From positions 1-12,392 of the forward strand of contig DLMG01000286.1 of the NCBI GenBank assembly GCA_002479245.1: a stretch of 12,392 nt of DNA, read 5' to 3'. Shown here piece after piece: positions 5,813 through 12,392 of this stretch. Both the position numbers and the translations under genes were made by a program. The DNA comes from Verrucomicrobia subdivision 3 bacterium UBA7542 (GTDB lineage Bacteria > Verrucomicrobiota > Verrucomicrobiia > Limisphaerales > UBA11358). The notes under the pieces were generated by a model. The model saw nothing but the letters and a program-made list of their open reading frames with translations. It was not told the DNA's origin and did no database searches. Within the stretch, counting starts at the first letter, position 1. Each line of letters starts with the position of its first letter.

Positions 5813-7147
5813 CTACAACCCCAGCTTCTTGAACCGGCTGTTCACTTCCTTGAAATGGAACTCAAGGGAGCAGAGCTTCTCCAGTTCGCCTTTCTTGAAA
5901 TGCTTCGCCACGGCGGGGTCGGCTCTCAGGACTTCGACAAAGTTGGCATCGTCGCGCCCAGCGTGCTTGACCTCCCACGTTTTCATCGCGTTGCGTTGAA
6001 CGAGGTCGTAGGCCGCCTCGCGGGTCAGGCCTTTTTTGATGAGCGCCAGCAAAACGGTCTGCGAGTTCCACATGCCGAGGCTCAGACCGAGGTTTTTCTT
6101 CATGTTCTCCGGATAGACCGCCAGGCCGTCCATCAGGCGCGTGAGCAGGCCGAACATGTAGTCGAGCAGCGTGCAGGAATCGGGGAAGATGATGCGCTCG
6201 ACGCTGCTGTGGCTGATGTCGCGCTCGTGCCAAAGGGCGACGTTTTCAAGGGCGGCGATGGCGTTGCCGCGGAGCACGCGGGCAAGGCCGGTGAGGCGTT
6301 CCCAGGTGATGGGATTGCGCTTGTGCGGCATGGCGCTGCTGCCTTTCTGGCCCTTGGTGAATGGTTCCTCGGCTTCCAGCACCTCGGTGCGCTGGAGATG
6401 GCGGAATTCGACGGCCCAGCGCTCGATGCTCGCGCCGACGAGGGCGAGCGTGGTTTGAAATTCGGCGTGAATGTCGCGCTGGACAACCTGGGTGGCGATG
6501 GGCGCCGGTTTCAGGCCAAGTTGTTTGCAGACCGCCGCTTCAACCGCCGGGGACAGGTGGGCACTGGTGCCGACGGCGCCGGACAGTTTGCCCACGGCCA
6601 CCCGCTCCCGCGCGGCCACCAAGCGTTCGAGGGCACGGTCAAATTCATTGTGCATGAGCGCGAGTTTGAGGCCAAAGGTCGTCGGCTCGGCATGGATGCC
6701 GTGGCTGCGGCCGATGCAGGGCGTGAACTTGTATTTGCGCGCCTGTTTGGCTATGGAGGCGCGCAGGGCCTGCACATCCTGAAGCAAAATGTCCGCCGAC
6801 TGCACCATCTGGACGGCGAACGCGGTATCGCCGATGTCGCTGCTGGTCAGGCCGAAGTGGAACCAGCGGCTGGCACGATTGTTAATTTTTTCAGCGACGG
6901 CGGTGGTGAAGCCGATGACATCATGATTGAGCGTTTTCTCCAATTCTTTTTGGCGGGCGACGAGACCGGGCAGGTCAGCGGACCATTTATCGGCGCCGGC
7001 TTTCATTTTGGTGAAGTCGGCCTTGGGCACGACGCCTTCAGCGACGAGCGCTTCGGCGGCGAGGAGTTCGATTTGCAACCAGAGGCGGAGCTTGTTTTCG
7101 TCCATCCAGATGGCCCGCATTTCCGGTCGGGAATAGCGCGTAATCAT
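5813..7147 (-). CDS. purB: Adenylosuccinate lyase
   Basis: A 444-residue adenylosuccinate lyase, full length for the bacterial family. It splits fumarate from SAICAR and from adenylosuccinate, acting twice in purine and AMP synthesis in the cytoplasm as a homotetramer. The superfamily signature GSSAMPHKRNP is at residues 269-279, with the flexible-loop serine that acts as base at 270-271. The catalytic histidine region GRSHGIHAEP is at 146-155 (H149), and the second histidine is H97 in FHFGLTSSDIGDT. The ATG at 7147 gives the standard N-terminus (MITRYSRPEMRAIW). No Shine-Dalgarno is visible, and a GTCGAGA triplet repeat sits 16 bases upstream of the start. It lies downstream of the rhomboid gene in the same direction, across a 158-base gap filled mostly by repeats, so co-transcription is uncertain. 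Confidence 0.98.
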   Translation of the reverse strand: MITRYSRPEMRAIWMDENKLRLWLQIELLAAEALVAEGVVPKADFTKMKAGADKWSADLPGLVARQKELEKTLNHDVIGFTTAVAEKINNRASRWFHFGLTSSDIGDTAFAVQMVQSADILLQDVQALRASIAKQARKYKFTPCIGRSHGIHAEPTTFGLKLALMHNEFDRALERLVAARERVAVGKLSGAVGTSAHLSPAVEAAVCKQLGLKPAPIATQVVQRDIHAEFQTTLALVGASIERWAVEFRHLQRTEVLEAEEPFTKGQKGSSAMPHKRNPITWERLTGLARVLRGNAIAALENVALWHERDISHSSVERIIFPDSCTLLDYMFGLLTRLMDGLAVYPENMKKNLGLSLGMWNSQTVLLALIKKGLTREAAYDLVQRNAMKTWEVKHAGRDDANFVEVLRADPAVAKHFKKGELEKLCSLEFHFKEVNSRFKKLGL

Positions 7148-7163
7148 GGCGCAAGGATAAAAC

Positions 7164-7183
7164 GTCGAGAGTCGAGAGTCGAG
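7164..7183. repeat. Tandem GTCGAGA 7-mer, nearly three copies
   Basis: GTCGAGA at 7164-7170 and 7171-7177, then GTCGAG at 7178-7183, with a further GTCGAG at about 7214-7219. It lies just upstream of purB in its leader. The 7-base period matches the arrays at 689-824 and 10648-10722, although no inverted partner is seen here. Confidence 0.6.
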
Positions 7184-7232
7184 CCGCTTTCGCTCCGCTC
7201 CAGCGCGCCAAGGAGTCGAGCACCGTGAAATG

Positions 7233-7306
7233 GGAGCGCCGATCTCCGATCCGGCGCGTTGACCCGATGGCCAACCGGATCACGCCGGGCCGGAGGCCGG
7301 CGCTCC
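7233..7306. repeat. Inverted pair of 26-bp GGAGCGCCG element copies
   Basis: Two 26-base copies of the same sequence face each other: 7233-7258 on the plus strand and 7306-7281 on the minus strand. Both begin GGAGCGCCG and end near CCGGCG. They match at 21 of 26 positions, so the region can form a long GC-rich hairpin with a 22-base loop. The right copy is also internally palindromic (GCCGG CCT CCGGC). Its outer edge falls on the stop codon of the rhomboid gene, whose coding strand reads AAA CGT TAG GAG CGC. The size, symmetry and position resemble REP/BIME-type dispersed elements, which may be moved by RAYT transposases; none is in this window. Confidence 0.7.
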
Positions 7307-8193
7307 TAACGTTTCGCCATTCGCGAGCGGGCTTTTTCGAGGATGTCCCGTTCGCGTGCCGTCAGGCTGTGGATGCCGTGCCGGGAAATTTTATCGAGGA
7401 TGGGGTCCACTTCGCTTTTCACAAATTCATCGGTGGACAAATCCTCGTCCGGTTTGTTTGACGCCGGGCGCCAGAGAGAACGTTTGCCGACCCAACCGGT
7501 GATGAATTCGCCGGGCGCGGCACCGCCCGAAGGAAAGCCCGACTGCATCCAGCGGCCCTGAATGAACTGGCGGATGAAGACCACACCCGTCAGCATCCCG
7601 CCCAGATGCGCGGCGTTGGCAACGTGGTCAAACTGGAAAACAATGCCAGCCACCGCCAGCACCGCCGATAACATCAGCAGCGTTTTGGCGCTTAACCGGA
7701 CGGGTATAATGAAGAACAGCAGCATCACCAATTCGCGCTCCGGGAACAAAACCGCAAACGCCGCGATCAGGCCAAACCCGCCGGCCGATGCGCCGACGAC
7801 CGGGCCGCCAAAAAGACCGGGCCAAAGCAATGCCACCAGCACCTGACAAATTCCACCGACAACGCCACTGCTCAGAAACAGGATCAGAAATTTTTTCCAC
7901 CCGAGCGTTTCTTCAATGGCGCGGCCGAAAACGTAAATCGCCCAGCAGTTGACCACCAAATGTAACAGGCCGGCATGCATGAACTGGAAGGTGAGCAACT
8001 GCCACACGAACCCGCTTTCCAGCCCTTCCTTGCTCAACGCAAAATAATGATTCTCGACATACGAACTGTGCGAATAACCGGAAACCAACAGTTCGAAGAC
8101 AAAGATGATCGCGTTGACAATGATGAGCGCCACGGTCAACGACAGGTGTCTTCCGTATTCCGGCTGGCGCATATAATCACGATCTTCAAGCAT
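7306..8193 (-). CDS. Rhomboid-family intramembrane serine protease
   Basis: A 295-residue polytopic membrane protein with the complete rhomboid active site. The catalytic serine is S136 in GASAGG and the catalytic histidine is H196 in NAAHLGG, forming the Ser-His dyad. The oxyanion and structural motif H-x4-H-x3-N is at H73, H78 and N82 (FMHAGLLHLVVN). Six or so membrane helices span about residues 18-210, after a short cytoplasmic start (MLEDRDYMRQPEY). A soluble tail of about 85 residues ends in a helical segment (DPILDKISRHGIHSLTARER). It cuts membrane proteins within the bilayer; substrates are unknown. I prefer the ATG at 8193 over 8235 because MLEDRDYMR looks like the family N-terminus and the 14 extra residues do not; neither start has a clear Shine-Dalgarno. 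Its stop codon is supplied by the repeat element at 7233-7306. Confidence 0.93.
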   Translation of the reverse strand: MLEDRDYMRQPEYGRHLSLTVALIIVNAIIFVFELLVSGYSHSSYVENHYFALSKEGLESGFVWQLLTFQFMHAGLLHLVVNCWAIYVFGRAIEETLGWKKFLILFLSSGVVGGICQVLVALLWPGLFGGPVVGASAGGFGLIAAFAVLFPERELVMLLFFIIPVRLSAKTLLMLSAVLAVAGIVFQFDHVANAAHLGGMLTGVVFIRQFIQGRWMQSGFPSGGAAPGEFITGWVGKRSLWRPASNKPDEDLSTDEFVKSEVDPILDKISRHGIHSLTARERDILEKARSRMAKR

Positions 8194-8288
8194 AAAAAAC
8201 CAACCCAAGTTAGTCGCCAAACCATTGTTTTTCAACGGGTTTTTGCGTCACGCGCCGCCACCGGCCACCCGGACCCGGCCACTGATCT

Positions 8289-8333
8289 GTAGCGGCAGGC
8301 ATCTTTGCCTGCTGTAGCCGGCGGCATCCCTGC
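8289..8333. repeat. TGTAGC palindromic repeat, one good and one degenerate copy
   Basis: TGTAGCGGCAGGCATCTTTG begins at 8289 and contains a perfect 6-bp hairpin, GCAGGC (8295-8300) with GCCTGC (8307-8312), around ATCTTT. A second, degenerate unit, TGTAGCCGGCGGCATCCCTG, starts at 8313. The tandem arrangement suggests a dispersed intergenic repeat between the divergent rhomboid and MFS genes. The rest of the 195-base gap holds a repeated CCGGCCAC (about 8266-8283) and no promoter that I can assign firmly. Confidence 0.5.
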
Positions 8334-8388
8334 ATACTGAGACTCGATTAGGACACTGTGACCTCGTAGTATTCCGCCACTGACGGCG

Positions 8389-9708
8389 ATGCCTTCCGAA
8401 CATACTAAACCGTCCGCTCAAGTCGCCAATGTCCCGCAAGAGGTCACGGGGCAGACCCGGCGCGTGGTCGTGGGCGGCGTGACCTGGCGCAACACCTTCG
8501 CCGCGCTGAAACATCGCAATTACCGGTTGTTCTTCACCGGTCAACTCGTGTCGCTCATCGGATTATGGATGCAGAACACGGCGCAAGGATGGCTGGTGTA
8601 TCAATTGACCGGCTCGAAGGTTTTGCTCGGCACGGTGGCGGCCGTCGGGTCGCTGCCCTTGCTGCTGTTTTCCGTCTGGGGCGGTTCCCTGGCCGACCGG
8701 CATCCCAAGCGCATCGTGGTTTTATTCACCCAGACCGGGATGATGCTGTTGGCTTTCGCGTTTGCGGCGCTGGTCGGGAGCGGGCACATCCAGCCGTGGC
8801 ACATCCTCGTGCTGGCGGCGCTGGGCGGCGTGGCGATGGCCTTCGACATGCCCGCCCGGCAGGCGTTCACGGTGGAGATGACCAGCCGCGAAGACCTGAT
8901 GAACGCGATTTCGCTGAACAGTTCCATCTTTAACGGCGCGCGCATCGTCGGCCCTGCCGTGGCGGGTTTCCTCATGGCGCGTGTGGGCATGACCTGGTGT
9001 TTTCTCCTGAACGGCCTCAGCTTCATCGCGGTCATCGCGGGATTGCTGCTGATGCGCCTGCCCAAGTTTGTTCCCCCGGCGGAACCTGCCTCAACCGGGC
9101 GGCATATGCTGGAAGGCTTCGCCTATGTGGCGGGGCATCGGCGCGTCCGCCGCCTGCTCCTGTTTTTAGGCGTGGTGGGCATCTTCGGCTGGTCGTATTC
9201 CGTTCTGTTGCCCGCGTATGCGGCGGATATTTTGCACGTGGGAGAAGGCGGCTATGGCGCACTGCTCAGCGCCAACGGCGTCGGTGCGCTCCTGGGCGCT
9301 CTCACGGTGGCGACCTATGGCAGTCGCATGCAACCACGACGGATGATTCTCGGCGGGGTATGGTTGTTCTCGGCCATGCTGGTGCTGCTGGCCGTCGTGC
9401 GGTGGTTTCCGCTGGTGCTGGCGTGCCTGGCGGTGGGCGGTTGGGGAATGTTGCTCTTCTTCTCAACAGCGAACACACTGGTTCAGACCAGCGTGTCGGA
9501 TGCGATGCGGGGGCGCGTGATGGGCATCTGGGCGCTGGTGTTAGGCGGTCTGATGCCTCTGGGGGGACTCGAATCGGGTGTGCTGGCGCAGGCAGTGGGT
9601 GTGCCGTGGACCATCGCGGCGGGGGCATTGATTTGCGCCGGCGCCGGTCTGGTGACTTGGTGGACGGGTCGCCGCAAGCCTCCGCCCCAGGGTGAGTCGC
9701 AGGCATGA
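8389..9708 (+). CDS. MFS transporter, EntS-like exporter group
   Basis: A 439-residue major facilitator protein, likely a proton-driven exporter. The start of the domain, WRNTFAALKHRNYRLFFTGQ then LVSLIGLWMQNTAQGWLVYQ, is typical of the MFS_3 / enterobactin-exporter (EntS) group. The loop after the second helix reads GGSLADRHPKR, the MFS motif A variant (G-x-L-A-D-R). A segment DMPARQAFTVEM and following ISLNSSIFNGARIVGPAVAG is also characteristic of this group. Hydrophobic segments fit about 12 membrane helices, with a central break around residues 225-260. About 30 polar residues precede the fold, so a later start is conceivable, but no Shine-Dalgarno decides this. The substrate is unknown; siderophore synthesis genes are not nearby. 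It stands alone, diverging from the rhomboid and converging on the Lol genes. Confidence 0.92.
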   Translation: MPSEHTKPSAQVANVPQEVTGQTRRVVVGGVTWRNTFAALKHRNYRLFFTGQLVSLIGLWMQNTAQGWLVYQLTGSKVLLGTVAAVGSLPLLLFSVWGGSLADRHPKRIVVLFTQTGMMLLAFAFAALVGSGHIQPWHILVLAALGGVAMAFDMPARQAFTVEMTSREDLMNAISLNSSIFNGARIVGPAVAGFLMARVGMTWCFLLNGLSFIAVIAGLLLMRLPKFVPPAEPASTGRHMLEGFAYVAGHRRVRRLLLFLGVVGIFGWSYSVLLPAYAADILHVGEGGYGALLSANGVGALLGALTVATYGSRMQPRRMILGGVWLFSAMLVLLAVVRWFPLVLACLAVGGWGMLLFFSTANTLVQTSVSDAMRGRVMGIWALVLGGLMPLGGLESGVLAQAVGVPWTIAAGALICAGAGLVTWWTGRRKPPPQGESQA

Positions 9709-9735
9709 AGTTGTTCAGCGCGGGCCGGTGCTGAT

Positions 9736-9816
9736 CGTTATCCGGCAGCAGGTGAAAGAGCGTCCGCAAGCCGGCGGCGCGCCCTTGTTCCAACTCATTT
9801 CACCGGTTTGATAACG
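9736..9816. repeat. Interrupted inverted repeat after the MFS gene
   Basis: CGTTATC (9736-9742) and GGTGAAA (9751-9757) are mirrored by TTTCACC (9798-9804) and GATAACG (9810-9816), giving a hairpin with a mismatched middle. It follows the MFS stop by 28 bases and could end that transcript. No T-run follows closely. Confidence 0.35.
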
Positions 9817-9850
9817 GGCTTCCGAGTAGTTTTGGCTTATATTTTTCTTC

Positions 9851-9924
9851 TCGTCCTCCTCCTCGTCCTCGTAATCGTAATCGGCATGGTGGAATTCGAG
9901 GACGAGGGACGAGAACGAGGACGA
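9851..9924. repeat. Inverted CGAGGA / TCCTCG hexamer array
   Basis: A pyrimidine-rich block at 9851-9871 (TCGTCCTCCTCCTCGTCCTC plus G) is mirrored by CGAGGACGAGGGACGAGAAC and the following GAGGACGA at 9897-9924. Between them is a short GTAATC repeat (9871-9882). The array ends 7 bases beyond the stop of the ABC ATPase gene, so it would form a strong hairpin at the end of the Lol transcript. A T-rich stretch (about 9839-9847 on the plus strand) lies at its outer edge. It belongs to the same pattern as the arrays at 689-824 and 10648-10722, with a 6-base unit. Confidence 0.7.
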
Positions 9925-9931
9925 ATGGGGT

Positions 9932-10621
<690 letters not shown>

Positions 10622-10627
10622 TGCATA

Positions 10628-10632
10628 CCTCC
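10628..10632 (-). promoter_or_regulatory. Ribosome binding site of the LolD-like gene
   Basis: The minus strand reads TGGAGG TATGCA ATG: a strong GGAGG with a six-base spacer before the ATG at 10621. It is the only clear Shine-Dalgarno I find in the window, and it decides this start against the in-frame ATG 54 bases upstream. Confidence 0.85.
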
Positions 10633-10647
10633 AAGGGAAGAAGAGGA

Positions 10648-10722
10648 AACATCCAACGCCCAAAGCTCCACGCACCGGGCATTTATTGGATGTTCGGCGT
10701 TGGATGTTGGATGTTGGATGTT
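10648..10722. repeat. Inverted GGATGTT 7-mer array inside the Lol gene pair
   Basis: AACATCCAACGCC (10648-10660) is exactly complementary to GGCGTTGGATGTT (10696-10708). The right side carries GGATGTT three times in tandem (10702-10722) plus one at 10688-10694. A stable hairpin would form in the mRNA between the permease stop (10733) and the ATPase ribosome site (10628-10632). It could tune relative expression of the two genes or end part of the transcripts. The 7-base period is shared with the array at 689-824. Confidence 0.72.
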
Positions 10723-10732
10723 TTCCGGTTTT

Positions 10733-12019
10733 CTACTCATAACGCAGCGCCTCCACGGGTTTCAACCGGCCAGCCCGGATGGCGGGCAGCACTCCGCCGA
10801 GAATGCAGATGACAAACGAGCTGCCACAAATCAGCGCGACGTCGCGGGCGACAATTATCGCCGGCAATTCGCTAAAGCCGTAAATGGAAGCCGGGAACAA
10901 TTCAAAACCGGTCCAATGATTCATGAAGTGCAAAAAGCCGTTCCGATAAGTCAGCGCCAGAATGCCCAGACCGTAACCCGCGAGCACGCCGAGCACGCCG
11001 ATGATGGCGCTTTGACTGAGAAAGACCCCGGAGATTTGGAGGTTCGTCGCGCCGAGCGCTTTCAACATCCCGATTTCGCGCGTTTTTTGGACGACGAACG
11101 TGATTTGCGCGCTCAGAATGCAGAGCGCGGCGACGAGGACGATGAAAAACAGCAGGTAAAACATGACGTTTTTCTCAACGATAAGGGCATTGAGAATGGT
11201 GGAATTTTGTTCCATCCAGGTGTACACGACGAATTCATCGCCGAGCGTTTTCTCCAATTGCGATTTCACTTCCGTCGCCGAGTAAGGATCTTTCAACATC
11301 ACCTCCAGATCATGCACGGAATCCCCCAGATCATACAAATCCTGTGCGTTCTCCAGCGACGTGACGATGAACAAGCTGTTGAATTCGTAGTAGCCCACGT
11401 CGTAAATGCCGCGCACTTCATAATCCTCCGGCAAAATGGCCTCCTCGTTTTCCTTGCCGCGATTTTTGTGCATCTGCTCGATATCGTGCGGCGAATAAAT
11501 GGACAGCCGGTCGCCAGCGTGAAGCCGCAGGTTGCGGGCAAACTCACTGCCGATGACCACGCCGCGACCGCTCAGATCGAATTTTCCTTCCCGCATGCTT
11601 TGCGGCAAAACACTCACGCTGCCTCCGGTTCGCGGGTCCACGCCACGCAGAATCGGCGCGTCCACCGCCGCTTGCTGGTTGGTCTCCGGCTGCGTTTCCA
11701 CCAACACCTTGCCCATCACCACCGGCGAGACGCTGCGGACATTCTTATTGGACGCGATGATGTTCGCAATCCGGGCATAGTCCGGCATCGTACTGCGGTT
11801 GTTGCCGCGGTTGTTGTAGACCACGATATGCGCGTTGAAACCGAGGATTTTTTCGCGCAGATCGTGGTCAAACCCGCTCATCACGCTGATGACGATGATG
11901 AGCACCGCGACGCCCAGCGCGACGCCGACGATGGAAATGAGCGTGATGATGGAAACGAACGTCCGTTTGGGCCGCAAATAACGCAGGGCCAGCAGAAGCT
12001 CAAACGGCAGTTTCGACAT
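10733..12019 (-). CDS. LolC/LolE-family lipoprotein-releasing permease
   Basis: A 428-residue inner-membrane permease of the LolC/LolE family (MacB periplasmic-core plus FtsX domains). It begins FELLLALRYLRPKRTFVSII and has the first membrane helix at about residues 22-48. A large periplasmic domain follows (about 49-283). Three C-terminal helices lie at about 285-310, 333-356 and 391-412. The cytoplasmic segment KTREIGMLKALGAT (312-325) is the typical ATPase-coupling helix, and the tail GRLKPVEALRYE is diagnostic. With the LolD-like ATPase it would extract lipoproteins from the inner membrane. Proteobacteria use a LolC-LolE pair; only one permease is seen here, suggesting a homodimer as in LolF systems, unless a second gene lies elsewhere. 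The ATG at 12019 gives the expected N-terminus; no Shine-Dalgarno is present. I leave the symbol open because C, E and F types cannot be separated by eye. Confidence 0.92.
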   Translation of the reverse strand: MSKLPFELLLALRYLRPKRTFVSIITLISIVGVALGVAVLIIVISVMSGFDHDLREKILGFNAHIVVYNNRGNNRSTMPDYARIANIIASNKNVRSVSPVVMGKVLVETQPETNQQAAVDAPILRGVDPRTGGSVSVLPQSMREGKFDLSGRGVVIGSEFARNLRLHAGDRLSIYSPHDIEQMHKNRGKENEEAILPEDYEVRGIYDVGYYEFNSLFIVTSLENAQDLYDLGDSVHDLEVMLKDPYSATEVKSQLEKTLGDEFVVYTWMEQNSTILNALIVEKNVMFYLLFFIVLVAALCILSAQITFVVQKTREIGMLKALGATNLQISGVFLSQSAIIGVLGVLAGYGLGILALTYRNGFLHFMNHWTGFELFPASIYGFSELPAIIVARDVALICGSSFVICILGGVLPAIRAGRLKPVEALRYE

Positions 12020-12050
12020 GACCGCAGGCTAAAGGTGTGTCTCGCGAGTG

Positions 12051-12392
12051 TCAATGAATGGGCGGCGGGTTGAAGGGATTGACCGGGGATGGTTTTGAAT
12101 CAATTCGCGGCAAAAAAAGCTGGCTGAGAAACAAATAGATCCAGCCGAGCGCCACGTGCGCGCCGAAGAGGAAACAAAATTGGACCAAATCGAGCGCAGC
12201 CAGGCCGAAAAGCACAATGGCGGCGGTCAGCAGCAAGGCCCCGGGCATCAACGCCGCGCCCGCCAGCTTCCAACTGCCGGGGAAATTCAAATTGCGGTTC
12301 GCAAAAAAGCCGATGAGCCAGACCGGCAGAAAATAAACCGTCGCCAGCGCCGCCCACAACAACATCAAACCGGCGACAACGGCCAAAACCGT
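12051..12392 (-). CDS. Membrane protein, 5' end beyond the window
   Basis: The last 113 residues of a membrane protein; the frame stays open to the window edge, so the start is not visible. Three hydrophobic segments are seen: LAVVAGLMLLWAALATVYFL, then AALMPGALLLTAAIVLFGLA, then a segment around FCFLFGAHVALGWIYLFLSQ. A basic stretch (FFANRNLNFPGSWKLA) lies after the first. The tail is short and Pro-rich (NPFNPPPIH). The pattern recalls Yip1-like or other small multi-helix membrane domains, but this is only an impression. It lies 31 bases upstream of the Lol permease in the same direction and may be co-transcribed with it. Confidence 0.7.
   Translation of the reverse strand, partial: TVLAVVAGLMLLWAALATVYFLPVWLIGFFANRNLNFPGSWKLAGAALMPGALLLTAAIVLFGLAALDLVQFCFLFGAHVALGWIYLFLSQLFLPRIDSKPSPVNPFNPPPIH

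Noticed and set aside
5738..7228. Long open frame on the plus strand opposite purB
   Set aside because: It is fully antisense to purB, whose signature motifs are unmistakable. Its translation is low in sense (runs of Gly, Ala, Val, Asp, His) as expected for a mirror frame in high-GC DNA.
9715..9820. Short minus-strand frames after the MFS gene ([13 protein letters not shown]...; [16 protein letters not shown]...)
   Set aside because: They are short, overlap an interrupted inverted repeat, have no recognisable family, and one runs antisense into the MFS gene.
10622..10675. Earlier in-frame ATG for the LolD-like gene
   Set aside because: It would translate the intergenic repeat, while a GGAGG sits at the right distance from the ATG at 10621.

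Overview
The window is a high-GC, gene-dense bacterial chromosome segment with mostly housekeeping and envelope genes. No phylogenetic marker is present. The codon use, the weak or absent Shine-Dalgarno sequences at most starts, the rhomboid beginning MLEDRDYMRQPEY, and gaps filled with short-period inverted repeats all suggest an environmental Verrucomicrobiota-type organism. That assignment is an inference, not a demonstrated fact.

Layout. Positions 120-671 (-) encode a GNAT acetyltransferase with a hairpin just past its stop. Positions 689-824 hold an AT-richer inverted array of 7-base units. Positions 902-2131 (-) encode a 409-residue acidic protein that I do not recognise. It diverges from 2261-2827 (+), a regulator with two ArsR-type winged-helix domains in tandem. 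The regulator lies between two related 24-bp palindromes (2236-2259 and 2853-2876). The second palindrome leads into 2996-3532 (+), a conserved-looking hypothetical gene whose reading frame seems to begin upstream of its first ATG. Positions 3555-5273 (-) encode a zinc-ribbon / DUF1186 / SEC-C protein. Its 5' end abuts a small (+) MNT nucleotidyltransferase gene (5262-5549), which overlaps a HEPN toxin gene cut short by an in-frame stop (5542-5694).

The rest is more conventional: purB (5813-7147, -), a rhomboid protease (7306-8193, -), an EntS-like MFS exporter (8389-9708, +), and a Lol-type lipoprotein-release ABC unit of ATPase (9932-10621, -) and LolC/E permease (10733-12019, -). A membrane protein cut by the window edge (12051-12392, -) comes last.

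Working together: the Lol ATPase and permease would form one inner-membrane machine, which implies an outer membrane. The double-ArsR protein probably controls itself and the gene at 2996. The MNT/HEPN pair looks like a decayed toxin-antitoxin module in which the antitoxin is intact and the toxin has lost its catalytic half.

The most interesting signals are non-coding. There is the palindrome pair around the double-ArsR gene and a 12-bp inverted repeat in its divergent promoter region. Most gaps also hold short-period arrays with inverted partners, or inverted element copies, close to the 3' ends of genes; one of these supplies the rhomboid stop codon. No gene-free stretch exceeds about 230 bases. 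I see no tRNA, rRNA, CRISPR array, transposase or prophage gene.
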